Of a DNA stretch of 64,000 bases, positions 55,788 to 64,000 are shown one piece after another. The notes under the pieces are model-generated. The model searched no databases and had not been told where the DNA came from. It saw nothing but the letters and a program-made list of their open reading frames with translations. The position numbers and the translations under genes are program-made. The stretch comes from Aestuariirhabdus litorea (lineage in GTDB: Bacteria; Pseudomonadota; Gammaproteobacteria; Pseudomonadales; Aestuariirhabdaceae). The stretch is taken from assembly GCF_003864255.1 (NCBI RefSeq), contig NZ_QWEZ01000002.1, positions 310,001 to 374,000 of the forward strand. The letters run 5' to 3'. Each line of letters opens with the position of its first letter. The stretch's first letter is position 1.

Positions 55788-55873
55788 TCCGCATCAACTG
55801 AATTCAAAGCTTGTCAGAGGATGTCACATTAATATCATTTTTAAGGCCATCTGAGTCGCTATGAAATTTTCCA

Positions 55874-56032
55874 TTAATAACTCTTCCGGAGACAAAGCAG
55901 CGGTTTAAAAATCCCTCCTAGGAGCTCTCTTCGGGGCGATACCAGCCAATAAGTTGCCGCACTCGAAGCTTCCGCTTTGTATATGGACTCCTCCGGCACA
56001 GCAATCAGGCGGCGTAATCTATAAAATCTCAT
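55874..56032 (-). CDS. Short open frame, 52 residues, unknown
   Basis: Begins with ATG overlapping the TGA of the preceding disrupted frame (ATGA), reads MRFYRLRRLIAVPEES and ends LCLRKSY. No known motif. The overlap suggests that it once was translated after its neighbour; it could be a truncated gene. Low confidence. Confidence 0.3.
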   Translation of the reverse strand: MRFYRLRRLIAVPEESIYKAEASSAATYWLVSPRRELLGGIFKPLLCLRKSY

Positions 56033-56394
56033 CGAGACAGCGGTACTAACTCGGGGGAATGGTCATCAGCCGCTTGCAGGTCAAAAAAGTTTTTTGGGAA
56101 TATTGATCTGCCTGAGCCAAGCCTTGGCCCAATTTCATCATTGAGCCTACGGTCTGCCTCGAGGTTGTCTTGATATTTAATAATAACTTTGCCACTAAAT
56201 ACCTGTTCAATATCTTCCTCGTTTTTATGATCGCGATATCGTTTTAAAAATGACCTATTTTGTAACTACTCGAGAAGTTCTGGCAGCGTAAGATTTAAGA
56301 GAACATCATAATTACTGATGTTGAACAATTTTGGTAATTGTTTGTGGAATTTATTTGCTTCACAGATAGTCCTCTTTTTATATACAAAGAATAT
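56029..56394 (-). pseudogene. Disrupted reading frame with one in-frame TAG
   Basis: From 56394 to 56029 on the minus strand the frame is open for 121 codons apart from a TAG at 56266-56268. The reading is protein-like (NKFHKQLPKLFNISNYDVL before the stop; LKRYRDHKNEEDIEQVFSG, KVIIKYQDNLEADRRL and GPRLGSGRSIFPKNFFD after). No ATG start lies in the first part, so it is also truncated at the N-terminus. Family not recognised. The AT-rich composition matches the island cargo. Confidence 0.5.
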
Positions 56395-56405
56395 TTAGTT
56401 TCATA

Positions 56406-57354
56406 TCAGGTATCGATATTTATAAACGGAGAAACTACTTTCGCCACTTCGCTTAAAGCTTTGCGGCGCTCCTGTAAATAGTCATACCGGTCATAAATCC
56501 CTTCCACTCCTTTCAATTTGTGATTGAGCCAGCTCTCGGCGATGTGAGGAGGGGTACCGATACGTGCAAGAAGGGAGCGGAAGCTGCACCGAAGGTCGTG
56601 TACTGTGAAGTGTTGAATCACGTTGGCCTCTGCAAGTTTGTTTAGCGCCGCATTTAGGGTGTCAGGGCTCATGTGTGGATAACGCTTACTTGTCCTTCGG
56701 CGCGGGAAGAAATAGCTGCTACCGCACGCCCTTACCTTTAACTCTTCTAGCAAGAGATGGCTGCGGCAGATAAGGGGATCAATATGGACGTTCCCATCTT
56801 TGTGCGGTGTTCCGATAGTGGCCATAGCCCCTTATCGAGATCGAAGTCCTGCCACATCAACGCCAATGCATCGTTGCTAGGGTCGGACGCTTGCTGGCAG
56901 TGACCTTTTGAATAACAATGCGAACGTCTCTTGGAGTGACGGCGTCGACTGTGAGCCCCCCGATAACCGGCTGGATGTCGCGTTCGTACTTTCGCCGGGG
57001 GATCCTGGGATGTTTAAGCCGCTTAGAGTGCTGGCTGTACCAGTCCTCAAATAGTTCATCAGTGGTACGGATAGCCATCTGCTCTTCGCGATGGCGCTCT
57101 GCTACTGGATCAGTACTATCTTTGGCAATTTTGTCTCTTAACCGTCCTGCTTCGGTACGGGCGCTAGACAGAGATAGGCGTTCGTAGTTGCCGATGGTGA
57201 AGATCCTGCGTTTTCCGTTGGCTGTGTAGCGGAGCGCCCAGTACGCCTTGCCTGCGGCGCGAAGGCATAGGTAAAGACCATCGCCATCTGCGAAGCGCCC
57301 GGCATCCCCGGACTTGATGATCGCTGTGATGGCCTTGTCGGTGAGCTTTCCCAT
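56406..57354 (-). pseudogene. P4-type tyrosine integrase, inactivated
   Basis: The N-terminal part (57354-56857) carries the DUF4102 arm-binding domain, GDGLYLCLRAAGKAYWALRY. The C-terminal part (56825-56406) keeps HDLRCSFRSLL (catalytic His and Arg) and the LNHKLKGVEGIYDRY tail with the nucleophilic Tyr. Between them the frame changes: WQDFDLDKGLW is in another frame and a further shift is needed to reach EELKVRACGS. The region that should hold the first catalytic Arg (~100 residues) is missing. A P4-type integrase is normally ~400 residues. It sits next to the right attachment core and cannot be active. Confidence 0.85.
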
Positions 57355-57386
57355 CTACCACCTCCCTGACCACTGGGTAAAAATTT

Positions 57387-57442
57387 GGTTACCGTGCCTT
57401 GGTTACCAGTTTAGTTACCATTCTGTTACCGATTTGGTTACC
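57387..57442. repeat. GGTTACC repeats near the integrase
   Basis: Five copies of (G)GTTACC lie within 56 bp, at 57387, 57401, 57414, 57425 and 57436, several preceded by TTT. Related copies at 52352 and 52364 lie near the other end. Repeats in this setting are usual for the arm sites bound by the integrase N-terminal domain. Confidence 0.65.
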
Positions 57443-57481
57443 ACCGTTATAAGTACAACAGAGTCAGCTTGAGAACACCAT

Positions 57482-57511
57482 AAAACAAAAAGCCCCTTTT
57501 TATAGGGGCTT
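57482..57511 (-). terminator. Terminator downstream of yicC
   Basis: On the minus strand an AAGCCCCT/AGGGGCTT stem with a 6-base loop is followed by TTTGTTTT. It lies inside the island boundary, between the right attachment core and the integrase, so the element supplies the terminator that yicC now uses. Confidence 0.75.
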
Positions 57512-57550
57512 GTATGGGTGATTCTGGACGAGCGAGTTCAGATCAGGTCG

Positions 57551-58417
57551 CTATTCAATATTCTGAATCTGCTCGCGCATCTGCTCGATCAGCACCTTGA
57601 GGTTAACTGCTATCTGGGTGGTGCCGGCGTTGATCGATTTGGAGCCCAGGGTGTTGGCTTCGCGGTTGAGCTCCTGCATCAGGAAGTCGAGGCGGCGGCC
57701 GATGGCGCCGCCGCTTTTCAGCACCCGTGATACCTCGGTGATGTGCACCTGCAGACGGTCGAGCTCCTCCTCCACGTCGGAGCGCTGGGTGATCAGCACC
57801 ATCTCCTGCTCCAAGCGACCGGGGTCGAGCTCGACACCGGCCTCTTCGATGCGCTGCTGCATGCGCTGGCGCTGGCGCTCGAGGATCTCGGGCATCAGGG
57901 TGCGCACCTGCTCGGCCTCATCGGCAACCCCCTTGAGGCGCTGCTCGATAAAGTCGCGCAGCTCGGCGCCCTCGCGCTCGCGCCCCTCTATCAGCTGCGC
58001 CAGGGCCTGGTTGAAGACGCCCAGGGCATCGCCGTGCACCTGCTTCATATCAAACTCCTGCTGCTGCAGCACACCTGGCCACTGTAACAGGGCCAGGGGG
58101 TCGGGCAGGGCGCAATCGTAGAAACTGGCCTGTACCTGCTTGAGCGCCTTCTGCAGCTGGTCACACATATCGCTGTTGACCACCAGCTCACCGGCCACAC
58201 CGGCGGCGATCTGGTAGCGCAGGCTGCACTCCACCTTGCCGCGGGTCAGCCGCTTGCGCAGCTGCTCGCGCAGGGGAAACTCCAGCTCCCGCAGCGCCTC
58301 CGGCAGGCGAAAGCTGGGCTCCAGGTAACGGTGGTTGACCGAGCGAATCTCCCAGGCCAGCGAGCCCCATTCAAACTGTGCCTCCTGGCGAGCAAATGCC
58401 GTCATGCTACTTGTCAT
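57551..58417 (-). CDS. yicC: YicC family endoribonuclease-type protein
   Basis: A 288-residue YicC protein. MTSSMTAFARQEAQFEWGSL is the family N-terminus, followed by EIRSVNHRYLEPSFRLPEAL and, near the C-terminus, GGAIGRRLDFLMQELNREANT and INAGTTQIAVNLKVLIEQMREQ. E. coli YicC acts as an RNase in RNA turnover. The ATG at 58417 has AAGGGA six bases ahead; an upstream in-frame start lacks support. Its last codons are the attachment core of the genomic island. It diverges from rph, which is next to yicC in many related genomes. Confidence 0.92.
   Translation of the reverse strand: MTSSMTAFARQEAQFEWGSLAWEIRSVNHRYLEPSFRLPEALRELEFPLREQLRKRLTRGKVECSLRYQIAAGVAGELVVNSDMCDQLQKALKQVQASFYDCALPDPLALLQWPGVLQQQEFDMKQVHGDALGVFNQALAQLIEGREREGAELRDFIEQRLKGVADEAEQVRTLMPEILERQRQRMQQRIEEAGVELDPGRLEQEMVLITQRSDVEEELDRLQVHITEVSRVLKSGGAIGRRLDFLMQELNREANTLGSKSINAGTTQIAVNLKVLIEQMREQIQNIE
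57552..57571. repeat. Island right attachment core (attR) inside the yicC 3' end
   Basis: TATTCAATATTCTGAATCTG covers the last codons of yicC (QIQNIE plus stop). It is 16/20 identical to 52258-52277, with most differences at wobble positions, so insertion kept the YicC ending intact. Confidence 0.75.
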
Positions 58418-58595
58418 TCGAGTTCCCTTTTTCATCGAGTGGGCGTACCCCGAGGGTACGCGGCGTCGGGTAGTGAGCTAAAAACCCATTCTACCCCATG
58501 GCCGTTGAGGGGGAAAATGCGCGCGGCCACAGCCAAAGCGCACCGCAGAGGCTATACTAGCCCCCTTTTACCCACCCGTGGAGGAATTCATCGCT

Positions 58596-59312
58596 ATGCG
58601 TCCCAGTAATCGTACCCCCGACCAGATGCGCCCGGTTCGTATCACCCGTCATTACACCAAACACGCCGAGGGGTCGGTGCTGATCGAGTTTGGCGATACC
58701 AAGGTGATCTGTACCGCATCGGTCGAGAACTCCGTGCCCCGCTTCCTCAAGGGCAAGGGGCAGGGCTGGATCACCGCCGAATACGGCATGCTGCCACGCT
58801 CCACCGGCAGCCGCATGGACCGCGAGGCCACCCGTGGCAAGCAGGGAGGACGTACCCTCGAGATCCAGCGCCTGATCGGCCGTTCGCTGCGCGCCGCCAT
58901 CGACCTGAGGCTGCTGGGCGAATACACCATCACCCTCGACTGCGATGTGATTCAGGCCGACGGCGGTACCCGCACCGCCTCCATCACCGGCGCCTGCGTG
59001 GCACTGGTGGATGCCCTGCGCAGCCTGCAGCGCAGCAAGGCGATCAAGACCGACCCCCTCAAGCAGATGGTCGCCGCCGTGTCGGTGGGTATCTATGAGG
59101 GGCAGCCGGTGCTGGACCTCGACTACCCGGAGGATTCCCGCGCCGAGACCGATATGAATGTGGTGATGACCGCCACCGGCGGCCTGATCGAGGTGCAGGG
59201 CACCGCCGAGGGGGAGGCGTTCAGCCGCGAGCAGATGAACGCCATGCTGGCACTGGCGGAGAAGGGGATTGGTGAGCTGTTCGAGCTGCAGCGCCAGGCA
59301 CTGGCGGAGTAG
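58596..59312 (+). CDS. rph: Ribonuclease PH
   Basis: A 238-residue phosphorolytic exonuclease trimming tRNA 3' ends. It has [56 protein letters not shown] and [20 protein letters not shown]. Start at 58596, where family proteins begin; GGAGGAA lies 12 bases upstream. TATACT at 58553-58558 is a plausible -10. Followed by a hairpin and the convergent crc gene. Confidence 0.95.
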   Translation: MRPSNRTPDQMRPVRITRHYTKHAEGSVLIEFGDTKVICTASVENSVPRFLKGKGQGWITAEYGMLPRSTGSRMDREATRGKQGGRTLEIQRLIGRSLRAAIDLRLLGEYTITLDCDVIQADGGTRTASITGACVALVDALRSLQRSKAIKTDPLKQMVAAVSVGIYEGQPVLDLDYPEDSRAETDMNVVMTATGGLIEVQGTAEGEAFSREQMNAMLALAEKGIGELFELQRQALAE

Positions 59313-59325
59313 GGCTAACCACAGA

Positions 59326-59346
59326 GCCCGGACCCAGGGTCCGGGC
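59326..59346. terminator. Hairpin between rph and crc
   Basis: GCCCGGACC pairs with GGTCCGGGC in a perfect inverted repeat with a very short loop, 13 bp after the rph stop. There is no T run on either strand, so it is only a possible end signal for one of the two convergent genes. Confidence 0.4.
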
Positions 59347-59417
59347 GGGGGCATGCAACACCGAAGATGGCCGTTTCAGGCTATTGCAGAAGCTGCAGAG
59401 CCTTGTTCGCAGGCTCC

Positions 59418-60194
59418 CTAGATCGACAGTTCCCAGTCGTAGTCGACGATGACCGGCGCGTGGCGCCCAAAGGCCTGGCCGGTGTAGATGCCGGCGCTGA
59501 GCACCGTGTGCCGCATGCCGGGGGTGACCAGCTGGTAGTCCATGCGCGCACCGGCGCCCGCCTCACGGTCGGCCTCGGTGGCCCACCAGCTGTATTTGTC
59601 GCCTTCGCGGTCCACCTCACGGTAAGCGTCTACAAAGCCCATCGGCCCCAGCACCTCGTCGAGCCAGGCGCGCTCGGGTGCGGAAAATCCCGCTTGTTCC
59701 GTGGCCTCGCGCCAGTTGTGGATATCCAGCTTGTTGTGGGCCATCTGCCAGCCGCCGCAGATGATGAACTCCCGGCGTTTGCGATTCTGCTTGCCCAGGT
59801 AGGTCAGGTATTCGTTGAGGAACTTGTATTTGATGTTCTGGCCATTGCCGGCGTCATCGACCCCGGGCACGAGCAGGCTGGCAATGCTTACCTTGTCGAA
59901 GTCCACCTGGATGTAGCAGCCGTTCTGGTCCGCCAGCTCAAACCCCAGCCCGCGAATCACCGCTTTGGGCTGGTGGCGAGAGAAGATAGCAACGCCCCCC
60001 ACACCGGGTTCCCAGGCTTCGAAAAAGTAGCGCTCATAGCCAGGGGGGCAGTATTCGGCACCATCGAGCTCATACTCGTAGGCCTGTACATTCTGCAGGC
60101 AGAGCAGGTCGATATCCTGGCCAGCGACCCAGTCGAAAAAGCCCCGCTCGGCGGCGGTCTTAATACTGTCTAGGTTGGCACTTACAACTCTCAT
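59418..60194 (-). CDS. crc: Catabolite repression control protein Crc
   Basis: A 258-residue member of the exonuclease III/APE fold family. It resembles pseudomonad Crc along its length: AAERGFFDWV, VDFDKVSIASLL, QNRKRREFIICGG, LDEVLGPMGFVDAYREVDREGDKYSWW and HAPVIVDYDWELSI. Nuclease residues are changed: the metal Glu is Gln in CLQNV and the usual GDFN motif is GGWQ. In pseudomonads Crc works with Hfq to repress translation of catabolic mRNAs when better carbon is present. It lies divergent to pyrE, the same neighbour as in Pseudomonas. Confidence 0.9.
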   Translation of the reverse strand: MRVVSANLDSIKTAAERGFFDWVAGQDIDLLCLQNVQAYEYELDGAEYCPPGYERYFFEAWEPGVGGVAIFSRHQPKAVIRGLGFELADQNGCYIQVDFDKVSIASLLVPGVDDAGNGQNIKYKFLNEYLTYLGKQNRKRREFIICGGWQMAHNKLDIHNWREATEQAGFSAPERAWLDEVLGPMGFVDAYREVDREGDKYSWWATEADREAGAGARMDYQLVTPGMRHTVLSAGIYTGQAFGRHAPVIVDYDWELSI

Positions 60195-60276
60195 ACATAG
60201 CCCCTGAAGAACTGAGCGTGTATGATACCTGAGCTATATACTTTTTTGTAACTCATCGTTCCGCTAAAAGGCTTTT

Positions 60277-60921
60277 ATGCAGGATTACCAGCGCGATTTC
60301 ATTCGCTTCGCGATCGAGCAGCAGGTGCTCCGGTTCGGCGAATTCACCCTTAAGTCCGGTCGTGTCAGCCCCTACTTTTTTAATGCAGGCCTGTTCAACA
60401 GCGGCGCCGCACTGGCCCGTCTCGGCCGCTATTACGCCAGCGCACTGGAGCAGTCCGGCGTCGAATACGATGTGATCTTTGGTCCCGCTTACAAGGGCAT
60501 TCCCCTGGCTGCCGCCACTGCCGTTGCGCTGGCCGACCAGCACGACAAGGACCTGCCCTATAGCTTCAACCGCAAGGAGGCCAAGGACCACGGCGAAGGG
60601 GGCACCCTGGTGGGGGCTGAACTCAAGGGTCGTATCCTGATTGTGGACGATGTGATTACCGCCGGTACCGCCGTGCGCGAGGTGATGCAGATCATCGCCG
60701 ACCACGAGGCGACCCCGGCGGCAGTACTGATTGCTCTCGACCGACAGGAGCGGGGGCAGGGTGAGCTGTCGGCCATTCAGGAGGTGGAGCGCGATTACGG
60801 TATCCCCGTGATCAGCATCGTCAACCTGGGCCAGGTGCTCAGTTATATCCAGGACGACCCGGCACTGGCCCAATACGCGGACGCGATCGAGCGCTACCGC
60901 GAACGCTACGGTATCGACTGA
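60277..60921 (+). CDS. pyrE: Orotate phosphoribosyltransferase
   Basis: A 214-residue enzyme making OMP from orotate and PRPP. It has [17 protein letters not shown] near the start, [30 protein letters not shown] (flexible loop) and the PRPP motif [15 protein letters not shown]. Standalone, divergent from crc over an 82-bp gap. Confidence 0.96.
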   Translation: MQDYQRDFIRFAIEQQVLRFGEFTLKSGRVSPYFFNAGLFNSGAALARLGRYYASALEQSGVEYDVIFGPAYKGIPLAAATAVALADQHDKDLPYSFNRKEAKDHGEGGTLVGAELKGRILIVDDVITAGTAVREVMQIIADHEATPAAVLIALDRQERGQGELSAIQEVERDYGIPVISIVNLGQVLSYIQDDPALAQYADAIERYRERYGID

Positions 60922-60934
60922 CAGGATCTCATAA

Positions 60935-61930
60935 ATGGCCGCACCGGGATGGAAATCACTGCTGATCACACTTGCCCTGGTCCACACCTCCCAGGCGGTG
61001 ATGGCGGCTGAGGTTCGCTACTTCCGCTATAAAAACTCGGAAGGCAATACCGTTATCTCCCCAGCCATTCCCGCTGAATACGCCGCCAAGGGCTACTCCA
61101 TCATCAACAGCAAGGGACGCGTACTGGAGGAGATTCCGCCGGCGCTGACCGAGCAACAGCTATTGGAAAAACGCGAAGAGGAGATTCGCAAGCTCGCCGC
61201 CGAGGGACAGGAGGCGCAGAAGCGATCCAGCGACGCCGCCCTGCTCAAGCTCTACAGCTCGGTGGCCGATATCGAGCGCGCCCGCGATCGGGCCCTGGCG
61301 GAGATTGAGGATCGCATCAAGATCACCAATGGTAATATCAGCCGCCTGCGCACCCAGCGCGAGGAGAAGGAGCAGTTGGCTGCGGACCGCGAGCGGGCCG
61401 GGCAGCCGGTTCCCGAACGGGTTCTGCGGGATATCGCCGGTATTGATGAAGAGATCGAGGCGCAGCTGGTCGAGATCGACCGCCGGCGCCAGAACCAGCT
61501 GTTTGTGGCCGAGCGCTTCGACCGCGATACCCAGCGTCTCAAAAGGTTACTGGGCATCATCGATGAGCAAGGCCAGCTGGTGGAGCGCAAAGCGGTGGAG
61601 GCCCTGCGTCCCGAGCAGCTGGGAGGCATCTGGGAAAGCCGCGATAAGGTCGGCAACCGTTATGAGTGGATCATCAACCCCAAAGGCAGCTTCAGTTGGG
61701 TCAGCAACCAGATCGATCGCAGCAAACAGCTGATCCTGGGGTCCTGGGGGGTTGAGAAGGGGGTGCTGGTGATCACCACCGATATGCGCCAGGTCACTGC
61801 CCCGGATGGCACCACCAATACCAGCACCAGCGAAGAGCAGCGCAAGGCCACCGTTATCTCCATCGAGGAGGACCAGTTCTCGGTGTTGATGGAGTCCGGT
61901 GAGGAGCTGCGCTTCCGCCGCGGCAACTGA
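60935..61930 (+). CDS. Exported coiled-coil protein with DUF4124-like start
   Basis: A 331-residue protein. A signal peptide (LLITLALVHTSQAVMAA) leads to a RYFRYKNSEGNTVISPAIP segment that recalls DUF4124, then a long charged coiled coil (residues ~70-215), and a C-terminal ~110-residue part (GGIWESRDKVGNRYEWIINPKGSFSW) of beta character. It should be periplasmic. Function unknown. It starts 13 bp after pyrE and may be co-transcribed. Confidence 0.7.
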   Translation: MAAPGWKSLLITLALVHTSQAVMAAEVRYFRYKNSEGNTVISPAIPAEYAAKGYSIINSKGRVLEEIPPALTEQQLLEKREEEIRKLAAEGQEAQKRSSDAALLKLYSSVADIERARDRALAEIEDRIKITNGNISRLRTQREEKEQLAADRERAGQPVPERVLRDIAGIDEEIEAQLVEIDRRRQNQLFVAERFDRDTQRLKRLLGIIDEQGQLVERKAVEALRPEQLGGIWESRDKVGNRYEWIINPKGSFSWVSNQIDRSKQLILGSWGVEKGVLVITTDMRQVTAPDGTTNTSTSEEQRKATVISIEEDQFSVLMESGEELRFRRGN

Positions 61931-61951
61931 GGTCGCCGCGGAAGCGACCGC

Positions 61952-63495
<1,544 letters not shown>

Positions 63496-63505
63496 CTAGC
63501 GGCCG

Positions 63506-64000
63506 TCAAAAAGGGATATTCAGCCCGCTGTCCACTGTCAGCAGCTGTTGCTTAAACAGGGCCTGCAGCTTCTGCAGCGCCTCCTGGCTGTCGGCCTCAA
63601 AGCGCAGCACCAACACCGGGGTGGTGTTGGAGGCCCGCACCAGGCCCCAGCCCACCGGGTAATCGATCCGCAGGCCGTCGATGTCGGTGACGCTGCCCTT
63701 GCCGAATTTACCCTCACGTCCCATCTGGACCAGTTTCTCCACCAGTTCAAACTTGCTCTCTTCGGTCACCTCGATATTGATTTCGGGGGTGCTGATCCCC
63801 TCCGGGAAGGCGGCAAACAGCTCATCGGCGCTGCGCGACTCGACCCCCAGGATCTCCAGCAGGCGGGCTGCGCTGTAGAGACCATCATCAAAACCGTACC
63901 AGCGCTCCTTAAAGAAGATATGGCCACTCATTTCGCCGGCCAGCAGGGCACCGGTCTCTTTCATCTTGGCCTTGATCAGGGAGTGACCGGTTTTCCACAT
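63506..64000 (-). CDS. algC: Phosphomannomutase/phosphoglucomutase, C-terminal part
   Basis: The last 164 residues of an alpha-D-phosphohexomutase; the N-terminal part lies beyond the window. GEMSGHIFFKERWYGFDD is the sugar-binding loop and RASNTTPVLVLRFEA the phosphate-binding loop of domain 4. Upstream of argB, as in Pseudomonas. Makes Man-1-P or Glc-1-P for LPS and exopolysaccharide. Confidence 0.9.
   Translation of the reverse strand: MWKTGHSLIKAKMKETGALLAGEMSGHIFFKERWYGFDDGLYSAARLLEILGVESRSADELFAAFPEGISTPEINIEVTEESKFELVEKLVQMGREGKFGKGSVTDIDGLRIDYPVGWGLVRASNTTPVLVLRFEADSQEALQKLQALFKQQLLTVDSGLNIPF

Overview
The window is high-GC chromosomal DNA of a gammaproteobacterium, most like the marine Oceanospirillales/Pseudomonadales group. 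The evidence is the set of orthologues: a Crc-type protein beside pyrE, HexR, SlmA, Lrp, OxyR with its paired cysteines, a phoU-response-regulator pair behind pstSCAB, the prkA-DUF444-spoVR trio and spoT-rpoZ-gmk. I do not assign a genus. The strain appears able to make ubiquinone (ubiC, ubiA) and most of the menaquinone pathway (menF-D-B-C-E). I found no tRNA, rRNA or CRISPR array.

Layout. 1-2.0 kb: a VOC protein, a YbaK/ProX-like deacylase and trpS. 2.0-2.5 kb: no coding sequence, but an orphan intrinsic terminator that suggests a short RNA, followed by four ~50-bp tandem repeats. 2.5-7.2 kb: the PrkA kinase operon. 7.5-9.5 kb: PilZ protein, Lrp, a PuuR-like regulator and a small membrane protein. 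9.6-15.4 kb: an RND efflux pump and cardiolipin synthase. 15.6-16.9 kb: a 54-aa gene and hexR with a palindromic operator. 17-24.8 kb: the phosphate system pstS-pstC-pstA-pstB-phoU-response regulator. 25-33 kb: yciA, uvrD, a GGDEF/EAL protein and phoBR. Pho boxes lie upstream of pstS, pstC and phoB, so sensor, regulator and transporter form one Pho circuit. 33-41 kb: ubiA, ubiC, HU, a MarR regulator, an HDOD protein with a degenerate YbaK-like domain, recG and oxyR. 42-45.5 kb: ridA, spoT, rpoZ, gmk. 45.7-52.3 kb: the men operon.

52.26-57.57 kb is a decayed genomic island between menE and yicC. A 20-bp direct repeat flanks it, and both copies encode the last codons of yicC (QIxNIE-stop), so the element entered the 3' end of yicC and kept the gene whole. 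Inside are GGTTACC repeats near both ends (probable integrase arm sites), a frameshifted IS481-like transposase, two AT-rich cargo genes (polysaccharide deacetylase, sulfotransferase), a disrupted reading frame and a P4-type integrase broken by an internal deletion and frameshifts. The island looks immobile.

57.5-64 kb: housekeeping genes yicC, rph, crc, pyrE, a secreted coiled-coil protein, slmA, argB and the 3' part of algC, which runs off the window.

Nothing here is clearly a wholly new system. The most informative points are the yicC-end island, a probable ATT start codon for menF, a candidate short RNA at 2.17-2.25 kb, the Pho-box set and the HDOD fusion.
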